Shown here piece by piece: positions 5,598 to 13,750 of a stretch of DNA of 24,331 bases. The stretch's first letter is position 1. Each line of letters begins with the position of its first letter. This stretch comes from a virus. The stretch is taken from positions 1 to 24,331 of IMG/VR virus record IMGVR_UViG_3300034061_003893; one strand, 5' to 3'. Under the pieces are notes generated by a model. It did no database searches, was not told where the DNA came from, and worked only from the letters and a program-made list of their open reading frames with translations. Made by a program: the position numbers and the translations under genes.

Positions 5598-7288
5598 GAG
5601 GAATAAACAGAATAATCAATCAAATAATGCTAACTGAAGCCGATACTGGCCAGACTCAAGCAAAGACAAAAGAACAACAAGAAGCAGAGTTTAAGTCTGC
5701 TCTTGAGGCTGCTAAGGCTAGTGGTATGCCACAAGAAGAAATTGACAGAATCACAAAGGAACGAGAGCTTCAAAAAGCTTTGGAAAATCCAGTACAATTT
5801 GATCCTAAAAATGACCCAATAGCCAAATCCGAAAAAGAAAGAACAATGCCCAGCATGGGTGCTATTAGTGACGCTGAATCTAAAATTGGTCATGCAATGG
5901 CTGTTGGTGATGCTATGCGAAAGGCCGAAGCCACTGGTAAAGTTCCTGTCGGTACATATCCAAATCAAGTAGAAGAAATAATTTATACCCCAGAAGAACG
6001 AAAAAGATTGATGCAATATCAAGCAGACGTTGGCCGTGCTGCTAGAGATGCTGGAGCCACACCAGAGCAATTAGAAGTTGCTGCTGGTCCGTTTTCTACA
6101 GCAGATACAGTAGCGAAAACATCAGCAGCCGCACAAGATATTATATTAGCAGCGGCCTCTGGTATTGGTTCTAAAGGCTTACCACAGGTTCAATCTGGAA
6201 AGCCAACACCAGCTCCAGGTTCTGTCATTTCAAAGCCAATAGAAACAAAAACATCTTCTGGGCTACCTTTGACTGCACCTACTACAGCCACAACATCGGG
6301 AATTGCTCAAAGTTCTGGTACACCAACATCTAAAAGAGAATTTTCTCCAATTAATGTAAAAAGTAAAATATTAACTGCTGGTTTAGCTACTGTCATTGGT
6401 TTACAGTCTGCTGGTATTCTCCCATCTACACCAACAGCCCCTGTTCGACAAACAACCACAACATCAACTACTGGAACTACAAGCACTCCAGCCGCAACTC
6501 CAAAGGCTCCAGCAACTCCAGCCGCAACTGCAAAGGCTCCAGCAACTCCAGCCGCAACTGCAAAGGCTCCAGCAACTCCAGCCGCAACTCCAAAGGCTCC
6601 AGCAACCCCAGCCGCAACTCCAAAGGCTCCTTCTGTCCCAGCAGCAGCCGCTGTATCTACACCAAAATCAACCCCAACAACATCATCTACCCCAGCAGCA
6701 GCCCCAGAAGTTGCTAAATCAACATCAACCACTGCGCCAGTTTCTGATACAGCAACCGCACCAACAGTTGCACCAACAGTTGCACCAACCACCGCACCAA
6801 CCACCGCAACAACAACGACATCAACAACTGATACAATTGATACACAAAATCAACAACAGCAGCAACAACAGCAACAACAGCAGCAACAACAGCAGCAACA
6901 ACAGCAGCAACAACAGCAGCAACAACAAAACCAACAACAACAGCAACAAAACCAACAACAACAGCAACAACAGAATCAGCAAAATAATAATACACAACAA
7001 ACAAAGACACCACCAAATAAACCAAATAAACCTAAACCATCAACACCAACAATAATTCCGATACCAGCATCCTCAACAACAGAACCATCAGAACCAGGAA
7101 CTATATCTAAAGTTGCTGATAACATGTATAAGTTTAATATAAATCCATACTTTATTGGTACACAGAGCAACTTAGCGAAGTTTGACGATAGAGAAAGTTC
7201 TAATATTGGTGGTGGGAAATCTAGAGAAGATTTAATTGGTTATGCTTATAATTTATTAACTAATCCATCTGGTAGAAGAGAAAGATAA
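5594..7288 (+). CDS. Late protein with a cleavable-looking N-terminus, Pro/Ala repeats and a poly-glutamine tract
   Basis: The start at ATG 5594 is favoured over 5585 because GAGGAG sits nine bases upstream and the ATG overlaps the previous stop as ATGA. This gives 564 residues. The first 16 residues end in L-T-E-A, resembling the targeting and prohead protease site of T4 internal proteins. Residues about 20-165 are charged and helical. A long Thr/Ser/Pro/Ala region follows, with five 10-residue repeats of the type APATPAATAK at about 296-346. Next come 26 glutamines at 420-445 and shorter Q runs broken by Asn. The C-terminal 75 residues look more ordered (ISKVADNMYKFNINPYF). A weakly hydrophobic stretch near 255-275 (ILTAGLATVIGLQSAGILP) could be a membrane segment. 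It looks like a stalk-like or linker virion protein; no homologue was recognised. Confidence 0.8.
   Translation: MRGINRIINQIMLTEADTGQTQAKTKEQQEAEFKSALEAAKASGMPQEEIDRITKERELQKALENPVQFDPKNDPIAKSEKERTMPSMGAISDAESKIGHAMAVGDAMRKAEATGKVPVGTYPNQVEEIIYTPEERKRLMQYQADVGRAARDAGATPEQLEVAAGPFSTADTVAKTSAAAQDIILAAASGIGSKGLPQVQSGKPTPAPGSVISKPIETKTSSGLPLTAPTTATTSGIAQSSGTPTSKREFSPINVKSKILTAGLATVIGLQSAGILPSTPTAPVRQTTTTSTTGTTSTPAATPKAPATPAATAKAPATPAATAKAPATPAATPKAPATPAATPKAPSVPAAAAVSTPKSTPTTSSTPAAAPEVAKSTSTTAPVSDTATAPTVAPTVAPTTAPTTATTTTSTTDTIDTQNQQQQQQQQQQQQQQQQQQQQQQQQQQNQQQQQQNQQQQQQQNQQNNNTQQTKTPPNKPNKPKPSTPTIIPIPASSTTEPSEPGTISKVADNMYKFNINPYFIGTQSNLAKFDDRESSNIGGGKSREDLIGYAYNLLTNPSGRRER
6481..6630 (+). repeat. 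Five 30-bp coding tandem repeats
   Basis: Units begin at 6481, 6511, 6541, 6571 and 6601, each ending GCCGCAACTCCAAAGGCTCC or with one base changed. They encode about APATPAAT(A/P)K. The near-identity at DNA level points to recent slippage or recombinational expansion. Confidence 0.9.
6851..6985 (+). repeat. CAA/CAG repeat tract encoding poly-glutamine
   Basis: Twenty-six CAA or CAG codons run without a break from 6851 to 6928. Runs of 6, 7 and 2 glutamine codons follow, separated by single Asn codons. CAA and CAG are mixed, mostly as pairs, so the tract is not a pure triplet repeat. Confidence 0.95.
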
Positions 7289-7290
7289 TT

Positions 7291-7620
7291 ATGAAAATAA
7301 AACCAAGAAAAATTAGAAGTAGGAATAAATTCAGATCTTCTATTATGGGATATTATAGAAACAAATTAGGAGGGCTTGGTAGAGTGTTTAAAGAAGAAAG
7401 ACCATTCGATCCACTAGAAACTGTTCCTGGATTGCACAGTCTTCCAGATTCAGTGCAACATGATATATCAAATTTAATTAAAGAATCTATTGGCGAAAAA
7501 CTCAGAAAACACGCATCAAGAGAAGTGTCTAAATATATGAAAACACCTGATGGTTCTTCTTTAAAATCAAAGGTGAGTGAAATTATTAAAGGTAAAATGC
7601 GTGGACCGAAAAAAGTTTAA
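7291..7620 (+). CDS. Basic protein of 109 residues, unknown
   Basis: The ATG at 7291 lies three bases after the previous stop. The N-terminal part is strongly basic (MKIKPRKIRSRNKFRSSIM), the middle has RPFDPLETVPGLHSLPDSVQ, and a helical stretch IKESIGEKLRKHASREVSKYMK follows. There is no signal peptide or membrane segment. The family was not recognised. The end overlaps the nuclease gene start at 7601 in another frame. High positive charge and late position suggest a virion or DNA-binding role, as inference. Confidence 0.7.
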   Translation: MKIKPRKIRSRNKFRSSIMGYYRNKLGGLGRVFKEERPFDPLETVPGLHSLPDSVQHDISNLIKESIGEKLRKHASREVSKYMKTPDGSSLKSKVSEIIKGKMRGPKKV

Positions 7621-8269
7621 ATTAAAATTAATAGAATCTGATAATACCGTCAGAAGTGTGGAAGAGAAGAATATAAGAATCTACTCCACACCTGACGGTA
7701 TTTTTCCATCTGTAACTACTGTTGTTGGGTGGGAGAAAAGATTATTTTTTGAGTCTTGGAGAATTCAAAATAAAAAAGAATCCGATAGAGTATGTAAAAG
7801 GGGAACTCAATTACATTCTCTCGTAGAGGATTATATCTTAGGTAAAGATTTAAAAATAAAAGAACTAGATCATAAAACTCAAGATTTATTTTATTTGATG
7901 AAGCCAAAGGTTGATGAGTTGGATGAAATCTATGCACTAGAAACTCCATTATGGAGTACTAAATTAGGTCTTGCTGGTAGAGTCGATTGTATTGGTTTAC
8001 ATGAAGGTAAAATAAAAGTAATCGACTTCAAAGGAAGTACAAGACCAAAAGATGCTAGAGATATTCAGAATTACTTTCTACAGGCAACTGCTTATTGTTT
8101 AATGTGGCAGGAAAGAACTGGGGAAAAAATAAAAGACTTCTCTATATTTTTGGCTTCTGAAGAAGGAATAATGCAAGTCTTTTCAGAAAAGACGGTTAAT
8201 TTTGTAGGTGATTTGAAAAAAACTATTGAAAAATTTAAAGAGGTAAGCAATGATTCGATTGAAGCTTGA
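7601..8269 (+). CDS. PD-(D/E)XK family exonuclease (RecB/Cas4/MGME1-like)
   Basis: The GTG at 7601 is chosen because AAAGGTAA lies just upstream. The frame extends back to a GTG at 7577, which has no ribosome binding site. The 222-residue product shows the nuclease core: an Arg-Gly-Thr-x-Leu-His segment (H72), GRVD at 126-129, I-D-F-K-G at 141-145 with D142 and K144, and Q161 with Y165 in the Q-x-x-x-Y motif. This matches RecB-type nucleases, which in T4-like marine phages are thought to trim DNA ends in recombination or replication. The core is complete, so activity is likely. It overlaps the preceding gene by 20 bases and the next by 20. Confidence 0.85.
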   Translation: MDRKKFKLKLIESDNTVRSVEEKNIRIYSTPDGIFPSVTTVVGWEKRLFFESWRIQNKKESDRVCKRGTQLHSLVEDYILGKDLKIKELDHKTQDLFYLMKPKVDELDEIYALETPLWSTKLGLAGRVDCIGLHEGKIKVIDFKGSTRPKDARDIQNYFLQATAYCLMWQERTGEKIKDFSIFLASEEGIMQVFSEKTVNFVGDLKKTIEKFKEVSNDSIEA

Positions 8270-8600
8270 AGATGTAAATAAGAGATATTCACAAACATGG
8301 GTTAAATGTAATGATGATGCTCAGAGTAAATTCTTTAGAACCAAGTTTATAGAACAATTTGGTGGTGAATTTATTTCTGAGAAAAGAGAATTTACATGGA
8401 GAGAAATACCAAAACCAACCACGGTAAGAAGAAAATTCATATTTGAAGACCCAGAAGGTAGAATTCACTTTGTCGATAACATGTATGATTTCTGTAAAAA
8501 GCGTGATCTGAAACGAGCCGCAATGTATGAAATGATTGCTGGTAAGAGAAAACAATATAAGAAATATAAATTTATTGGGGAAATACCCTGGCAATTATAA
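8250..8600 (+). CDS. Protein with a NUMOD-like DNA-binding motif and no nuclease domain
   Basis: The ATG at 8250 follows AGAGGTAAGC and overlaps the nuclease end by 20 bases. The product has 116 residues. The C-terminal half, GRIHFVDNMYDFCKKRDLKR then AAMYEMIAGKRKQYKKYKFIG, resembles the helical DNA-binding repeats (NUMOD/IENR type) that accompany homing endonucleases. No GIY-YIG or HNH core is present. It may be a stand-alone DNA-binding protein, a remnant of a homing endonuclease, or a partner of the upstream nuclease. The motif call is from pattern memory and has moderate weight. The DNA and protein show no frameshift. Confidence 0.75.
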   Translation: MIRLKLEDVNKRYSQTWVKCNDDAQSKFFRTKFIEQFGGEFISEKREFTWREIPKPTTVRRKFIFEDPEGRIHFVDNMYDFCKKRDLKRAAMYEMIAGKRKQYKKYKFIGEIPWQL

Positions 8601-8603
8601 ATA
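8596..8603 (+). promoter_or_regulatory. Late promoter TATAAATA overlapping the previous stop codon
   Basis: An exact octamer with ATG at 8609, five bases after its end. If the T4 rule holds (octamer at about -13 to -6), the transcript begins on the A of the ATG. Confidence 0.65.
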
Positions 8604-8608
8604 ACAGT

Positions 8609-9025
8609 ATGTTTTTAAATGAAAATTGGTTTTCCGAAGAAGAAATGAAGGAATTTTTAAATTCCTCGAAAGAATATCTTTTTGAGGTGGTTGAGGCTAA
8701 GACTCGCATGAAATTAGCCAGAGCAGCCAGACGAACTGCAAAAAGAAGAGCATTTCTCAGAAAATTGAGAGAAAAAAGAAGAAAACAGACACCAGCATTG
8801 AAGAAGAGAGCCTATAACGAAGTTAAGGCTGCGTTCAGAAAAAAGTTATTCAAGGGTAATTGGAAAAAATTATCATATTCTTCAAGAGCCAGGATTGATG
8901 CTGTAATACAAAAGAGAAAACCAGCCCTGAATAGAATGGTAAAAAGAATCATGCCAGCAATAATTCGTGGCGAATCTAGAAGATTACAAAATCTGTCTAG
9001 CAGAAAAAATAAAATAAATAAATAA
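8609..9025 (+). CDS. Highly basic T4-like virion-type protein of 138 residues
   Basis: The N-terminal 30 residues are acidic and end in V-V-E-A, similar to a prohead protease cleavage site. The rest is strongly basic and helical, beginning KTRMKLARAARRTAKRRAF. This Arg/Lys-rich pattern is, from memory, common in T4-like marine phages, where it is annotated only as hypothetical. Cleavage after E29 would remove the acidic part and leave a DNA-binding basic protein, as with T4 internal head proteins. That processing is inference. The late promoter lies five bases before the ATG and there is no ribosome binding site. Confidence 0.75.
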   Translation: MFLNENWFSEEEMKEFLNSSKEYLFEVVEAKTRMKLARAARRTAKRRAFLRKLREKRRKQTPALKKRAYNEVKAAFRKKLFKGNWKKLSYSSRARIDAVIQKRKPALNRMVKRIMPAIIRGESRRLQNLSSRKNKINK

Positions 9026-9044
9026 TAGTAAACGGAGAAAATAA

Positions 9045-10130
9045 ATGGCAACATATTACTGGACAGGTAAAGTAAGTTCTGATGTTCAAAATGCAAATAA
9101 CTGGTCTTTATGGGGTCCAAGTTCAGGGGTAACATTACCAGCATCAGCTGCTTCAAAGCCAGTAGATGGTTCTGATGTAGTTTTGGCTAAATATCCAACA
9201 ACTTATCCAATTTTTGGTCCACAGGGATTCTTATCAGGAGTTTCTGGTGGAACTCTAGCCGTTCAATTGGCTACGTTACAAGTAAAAGAAGATTTTAGTA
9301 AAGATATTGGAACTTCTTCCAATTATTTCAAGTTCTTTGCAAAGAATGTTGATTTAAATAAATCAGGTTCTGGTTATACTTTAGCATATATTGAACTCAC
9401 CGCAAATCCAGACGGTATAACAATGGTTGAAGATCCACATGCCATTGTTGATGTAAAATGTAAAACAAATGGCACAAAATTTTATTTTAAAGGTACAGCA
9501 TCAAGCCTTGGGGTTATATCTCAACCACAATTTGTAACAAATGCAGAAATTTATTGTTATAATTTAACAAGTTCGTTTTTTTGTTTTAATCCACTTTCTC
9601 AAGATAAATTTTATCTAGACAAAACAACTACTAATGCTACTGTTTATTCTGAAAATGGAGATGATATCACTAATTTAGTGACACAAATATTCAATGGACA
9701 ATCAAGTTTAAATATAAGTCAGGGATATCAGTCACTTTCAGAAATTTATTTAGTTGGTAACGGAACATCGATAAATTTGACACAAACTGGTGTTTCTGGA
9801 AGCAATCCATTAGATCTTCCTTATACACTATTCACTAAATTAACAGTCGGAGTATTAGGTGGACCATGCACCGTTAACTCTTATCATGAAACTTTTATAG
9901 AACAATTAAAAATTGAAAAAGGAACTATTAATTTTTATGATCCAAGTAGTGTTTCTGTAATAACATCTGGTGAATTTGATTCTCAATTAGCTTCTTTAAA
10001 TACAACAGAAAAAAATAATCTGGAAATTGCTACTTTAACTATTAAGAATATTAATGGAAAAGCAGCACCAAATATTAAATTATATGGAAATTATGACATT
10101 ACAGCGTATCCAAATGATCCGTTGGCCTAA
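9045..10130 (+). CDS. Beta-rich late structural protein, probably on the virion surface
   Basis: The ATG at 9045 has CGGAG at 9033-9037 and a late-like AATAAATA at 9013-9020. The 361-residue product begins MATYYWTGKVSSDVQNANNW, followed by WSLWGPSSG, a Trp/Asn/Gly pattern seen in phage surface and cyanophage structural proteins. The rest is rich in Thr, Ser, Asn, Gly and alternating hydrophobics, with many short repeats of the kind TLQVKEDF, ISQGYQSLSEIYLVGNG and TLTIKNINGKAAPNIKLYG. This is consistent with a beta-helix or beta-solenoid. There is no signal peptide. It is followed by a strong terminator. Whether it is a fibre, decoration protein or tail part cannot be told. Confidence 0.75.
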   Translation: MATYYWTGKVSSDVQNANNWSLWGPSSGVTLPASAASKPVDGSDVVLAKYPTTYPIFGPQGFLSGVSGGTLAVQLATLQVKEDFSKDIGTSSNYFKFFAKNVDLNKSGSGYTLAYIELTANPDGITMVEDPHAIVDVKCKTNGTKFYFKGTASSLGVISQPQFVTNAEIYCYNLTSSFFCFNPLSQDKFYLDKTTTNATVYSENGDDITNLVTQIFNGQSSLNISQGYQSLSEIYLVGNGTSINLTQTGVSGSNPLDLPYTLFTKLTVGVLGGPCTVNSYHETFIEQLKIEKGTINFYDPSSVSVITSGEFDSQLASLNTTEKNNLEIATLTIKNINGKAAPNIKLYGNYDITAYPNDPLA

Positions 10131-10144
10131 TAATTGATCGGAAG

Positions 10145-10173
10145 AACCCCCTCCAATCGGAGGGGGTTTTTTT
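10145..10173 (+). terminator. Strong intrinsic terminator
   Basis: AACCCCCTCC at 10145-10154 pairs perfectly with GGAGGGGGTT at 10159-10168 across a four-base loop. T-run 10167-10173 follows and merges directly into the next late promoter. Confidence 0.92.
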
Positions 10174-10180
10174 ATAAATA
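10173..10180 (+). promoter_or_regulatory. Late promoter TATAAATA abutting the terminator
   Basis: An exact octamer sharing its first T with the T-run of the terminator. ATG of the next gene is at 10186, five bases after the octamer. Confidence 0.7.
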
Positions 10181-10185
10181 ATAAT

Positions 10186-12243
10186 ATGAAATATTTTAAA
10201 CAACTATTAAATATAACAGAAGCATCCCCACAAGATAAGAGATTGGGTGCTCGTTTACGTAAAAGAAGACAACGAGAGCGCGAGAATGTTACTCGTCAAA
10301 CCAATCCATTTGATATGATTTTGGTTGTTAAAAATAAATCAAACGGTGAAATATTAATTATTGATAAAGAATCATACGACCCCAGATACCATGAAATATT
10401 AATTTCACCAGAAGAAATCAATCAATCTACAATTTCTGGTATCTTAAAAGATCCGAAGTTTGTACAAACCGAGACTTCTAAAAGATTATTTGGTGATGTA
10501 AAACAAGATCAACCAAAAGCAGGAGATGAAGAAAAACAAGCTTCAGCACAACAATCTGGACAAACACAAGGTGGAGGCGAAGAACAAAGACCTTTATCTG
10601 GCTCAACACCACCACCTAAAAAAGAAATACCATTTACACAGAATAACAAAGTATCTGGACCAGTAATAGCACTTGGTATGATGGCTGGTATGCAGGGTGC
10701 TCAGTTACAGAAAATGGGAGTAACCCCAGAACAACTTGAGGAATATAACTCCTCAATGGAAATTCAAGAAGTTTCAAATAAGATTGCTTCTCAAATAAAA
10801 TTCTATTTTAAAAATGTTATAGGTCGTGATATATCTGAATATGTTCCTGTAATGATTGATGAACAACCATTCCAGACCACAGATCTTTGGAAGAAAATGG
10901 GTGGATATGATTCCGCCCCCAAAGCAAATATAGTATTCAGACATATCTGCGTCGAAGCTTCTGGTAAGAATGAAAAATGCCAAAAAGAAAATTGTGAGTG
11001 TATAAAAGCTGGTGTTTCTCCATCAGAAACTTCATATTCATTCGCAATTAAATATGGTCCATCATCTATAATTAATGGTAAATTAAATAATGACACAGAG
11101 ACAACATTTTATTCTACTATTAATTTAATAGATCAATTAATTTTAAATAAACCAGTTGGTCTAGAACAAGAATTTGATGAGAAAGAGTTAAATGCTATTG
11201 AAAAATTACAAGATGATGTTAAATTCATCAAAAAAATAGCAATACAAAAGATAGATGAAAAAATTCTCAGACCAAATCAATTTCCACAAAAAAATCAAAA
11301 TCCAATAAAACAAATAGAAAAAATAGTAGATGATATCTCTAGACAAATAGAGAGAGTAATAAATTCAAATATTCTTTATAAAGAATATTACTTATTTGAA
11401 TCTCTAACTGGATATGTAAAGTTTAGTCCTGGTTCCCCTGGATTTGCTTCTGGTATAATTGCCATTATGCCAAATTCATATGATGTTGCCATGCGTGGTC
11501 TTGATTTGGATTTTGTAAGAAAAATAGCAGATGATGAAGATAATAAAATAACATTTAATTTAAAATCAAATCTATTTGAATCTCCAGACGAAAAAACAGA
11601 TCTTGAAATATGCAAAGCCAGATTTGGTGGAAAATGTCCAAAAGCATCAACACCAAAGAAATATGCCATTCGTATGTTAATATCTTCTTTCTTAAATGAA
11701 AGTAAATTTACACATTCTTCATTAAGATATCTTTTTGAGCAAGAAGATCCTGAAGCTGTTCAAGGTGATTTCATGCAGATCTTAGAGTCAGCAGAAACTA
11801 TTCAAGATTTAATGAATATCTTTTCACTTACACCAAATCAAATTACCATAACACCAATAGATCTATTTGGTGGGGCAGCAATTGATTATTCTTCAGAAAG
11901 AAATTTCATCAAAGTAAACGGAAAAATGTTCCAAATACCAGTTCAGATTGATCAACTTCCACCAAATGATCTGGAAGATATGACTGAATCATTTTCATTC
12001 ATGAAAACTTTATTGGAAAGAAAAAAAAGAAATTATCGTAAAGAATATGATGAATATCACTCAAAACCAGAACAAAGATCAAATCGTTCAAAAAGAGTTT
12101 TGGCACGAAGAAAAATGATGAAACTCGGTAAAGTAAAAAAAGGCGATGGCAAAGATGTTGATCACAAAGATGGTAATCCACAAAATAATTCAGTCGATAA
12201 TCTAAAAGCAGTGGATAAATCCCACAATAGAGGTAAACATTAA
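10186..12243 (+). CDS. Large late protein with an N-terminal capsid-targeting-like sequence and a C-terminal HNH motif
   Basis: The product has 685 residues. It begins MKYFKQLLNITEAS, close in form to the T4 internal protein leader MKTYQEFIAEA with a cleavage site at I-T-E-A. A Gln/Gly/Pro-rich linker covers about 105-145. A large central region contains cysteines in C-x-x-x-x-C-x-C order (EKCQKENCEC near 265) and another C pair near 485-493. The last 60 residues hold RSNRSKRVLARRKMMKLG, then DVDHKDGNPQNNSVDN at 657-672 and N681, the signature of an HNH_3-type nuclease (H660, N668, N681). The central part was not recognised. A virion protein carrying a nuclease or DNA-binding HNH end is the simplest reading. 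The gene has its own late promoter, and its stop overlaps the next start as TAATG. Confidence 0.8.
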   Translation: MKYFKQLLNITEASPQDKRLGARLRKRRQRERENVTRQTNPFDMILVVKNKSNGEILIIDKESYDPRYHEILISPEEINQSTISGILKDPKFVQTETSKRLFGDVKQDQPKAGDEEKQASAQQSGQTQGGGEEQRPLSGSTPPPKKEIPFTQNNKVSGPVIALGMMAGMQGAQLQKMGVTPEQLEEYNSSMEIQEVSNKIASQIKFYFKNVIGRDISEYVPVMIDEQPFQTTDLWKKMGGYDSAPKANIVFRHICVEASGKNEKCQKENCECIKAGVSPSETSYSFAIKYGPSSIINGKLNNDTETTFYSTINLIDQLILNKPVGLEQEFDEKELNAIEKLQDDVKFIKKIAIQKIDEKILRPNQFPQKNQNPIKQIEKIVDDISRQIERVINSNILYKEYYLFESLTGYVKFSPGSPGFASGIIAIMPNSYDVAMRGLDLDFVRKIADDEDNKITFNLKSNLFESPDEKTDLEICKARFGGKCPKASTPKKYAIRMLISSFLNESKFTHSSLRYLFEQEDPEAVQGDFMQILESAETIQDLMNIFSLTPNQITITPIDLFGGAAIDYSSERNFIKVNGKMFQIPVQIDQLPPNDLEDMTESFSFMKTLLERKKRNYRKEYDEYHSKPEQRSNRSKRVLARRKMMKLGKVKKGDGKDVDHKDGNPQNNSVDNLKAVDKSHNRGKH

Positions 12244-13085
12244 TGAATAAATTGATGGAAGTTTATCGAAAGTCTGGATTAGGTAGATGGTTTCATGGAG
12301 AAACAGCAACTAAGAAACCAGGTTGGGATCGTTATAACTCCGAAGGTAAAAGAGTTGGTAAATGTGGTGATGCGAAAGAAGGAAGTTCCTATTCAGCCTG
12401 TTTATCAAAGCAAAAAGCAAGACGTTTAGGTAAGAAAAAAATAGCATCATTTGTAAAGAGAAAAAGAGCAGCACAAAAAGAATCTGGTCGTGGTGAAAAA
12501 GGTGCTGGTGGTAAAGGAATGAAACCAGTTTTTGTCAAAACAGGAGTTACTGAATTGAAAGAAAATAAAATTCACTCGTTGATTGCAGAAGCAGTAGCAA
12601 AAGCATCGATGCCTTGTAATAAACCAAGAAGATCAACAAGACCAGGTAAAAAAATGATGGTCAAAGCCTGTGAAGGTGGTGTTGAAAAATTAGTACACTT
12701 TGGTGCTAAAGGTTATGGTCATAATTATTCATCAGCTGCCAGAAAATCATTCAGAGCCAGACATAAGTGCGGTGAAAAGAAATCTAAATTATCAGCACAA
12801 TATTGGGCATGTAAGAAATTATGGGCAGGACCAAAAGGTTCAACCGCTCCATGTCCAGCTGGAAGAGTATGCAAAGAAAATACTAAATATAGTTTAGCTA
12901 GTTTATTATTAGAAAAACGAAGAAGAAGAAAAAAGTATAAAAATAAAGCGTCTGATCCAGAATTATGGGGAAGAGCAATAGCAGCTGCCAAGGCAAAGTT
13001 TGATGTATATCCAAGTGCCTACGCAAATGCTTGGGCATCAAAATGGTACAAAAAGCACGGCGGAACCTGGGAAAAAATAGATTAA
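12243..13085 (+). CDS. Three-module basic protein with phage domains of unknown function
   Basis: The product has 280 residues in three parts. Residues about 17-80 (ETATKKPGWDRYNSEGKRVG, then ACLSKQKARRLGKKKIASF) resemble a repeated marine-phage module I recall as DUF6321. Residues about 123-210 (NKPRRSTRPGKKMMVKACEG and ARKSFRARHKCGEKKSKLSA) resemble a second module found in T4-like phages and some bacteria. Residues about 236-280 (ASDPELWGRAIAAAKAKF, then YANAWASKWYKKHGGTW) resemble one I recall as DUF5872. Domain numbers are from memory. IAEA at 114-117 between modules one and two could be a protease site. No catalytic motif was seen. The protein is Cys and Lys rich, so structural zinc is possible. 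Confidence 0.8.
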   Translation: MNKLMEVYRKSGLGRWFHGETATKKPGWDRYNSEGKRVGKCGDAKEGSSYSACLSKQKARRLGKKKIASFVKRKRAAQKESGRGEKGAGGKGMKPVFVKTGVTELKENKIHSLIAEAVAKASMPCNKPRRSTRPGKKMMVKACEGGVEKLVHFGAKGYGHNYSSAARKSFRARHKCGEKKSKLSAQYWACKKLWAGPKGSTAPCPAGRVCKENTKYSLASLLLEKRRRRKKYKNKASDPELWGRAIAAAKAKFDVYPSAYANAWASKWYKKHGGTWEKID

Positions 13086-13094
13086 GGAACAACC

Positions 13095-13727
13095 ATGAAA
13101 AATTTAATCAAAATATTTGAAAGAAAAATGTTGCCTGGTGAAAAAAGTGAAGAGAAAAAACTTCATAAAAAAATATCAAAAGCACCATTCATCAAGCAAT
13201 ATGGAAAAGATCGTGGTGAAGAAATATATTATGGTTATACTAAAAAATTAGCAATGGAAGATATATGCCCATGCGAAGATGAAGTTATTCTAGAAAAAGA
13301 AGGAAAGAAAAAGCGTGGATCTCCATGGTTTATTGATAAGGAAACCAGAAACCGTAATCCTCATACTGAAAGAAAGAAAATTCCTAGAAACCACCCAAAC
13401 AGAACTAAAATGACTGCATCCCAAAAGGCTGCACGACCAAGAATTGCTAAGAAGCTTATTGCATCATACAAAAAAAGAGGATTAAGTTTATCTGATCCAG
13501 CTCCAAGTGATCCAGCTAAAACAGTTGAGGAAATAATCTACGCAACCGCCACTAAACTTGCGATAGATGGTGTTTCTAGTGTTCGTAGTAAAAAGAAAAA
13601 GGGTAAGAGTAAGGCGACACAAAAGAGAGAATCAAAATTAGCAAAGAGTAAATCAGATAAAGAAGAAAGACAAAAGAGTATTCGTTCAGCCTTATCAAAG
13701 ATAGATCGCCAAAGAAGCGAAAAATAA
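13095..13727 (+). CDS. Lys-rich late protein of 210 residues
   Basis: The start at 13095 is supported by AAGGAA upstream. The N-terminal segment is amphipathic (MKNLIKIFERKMLPGEKSEEK), and then comes FIKQYGKDRGEEIYYGYTKKLAMED, a helix-rich motif with repeated use of Tyr. The rest is basic and low in complexity, with PWFIDKETRNRNPHTERKK and a long Lys/Ser tail (KKKKGKSKATQKRESKLAK). There is a Cys pair in CPCEDE near residue 56. No enzyme motif was found and no family was recognised. It sits between the three-module protein and the next late gene, so a head-packaged basic protein is likely but unproven. Confidence 0.7.
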   Translation: MKNLIKIFERKMLPGEKSEEKKLHKKISKAPFIKQYGKDRGEEIYYGYTKKLAMEDICPCEDEVILEKEGKKKRGSPWFIDKETRNRNPHTERKKIPRNHPNRTKMTASQKAARPRIAKKLIASYKKRGLSLSDPAPSDPAKTVEEIIYATATKLAIDGVSSVRSKKKKGKSKATQKRESKLAKSKSDKEERQKSIRSALSKIDRQRSEK

Positions 13728-13750
13728 TAATAAATATATCAGGAGAATAT

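Noticed and set aside
6481-6630. CRISPR-like regular 30-bp repeats
   Set aside because: Units are tandem with no spacers and stay in the reading frame of a coding gene.
6307-7055. Long frames on both strands over the repeats (poly-Leu/Gln, Ala/Val types)
   Set aside because: They are created by the repeated codons of the Pro/Ala and Gln tracts in the true frame.
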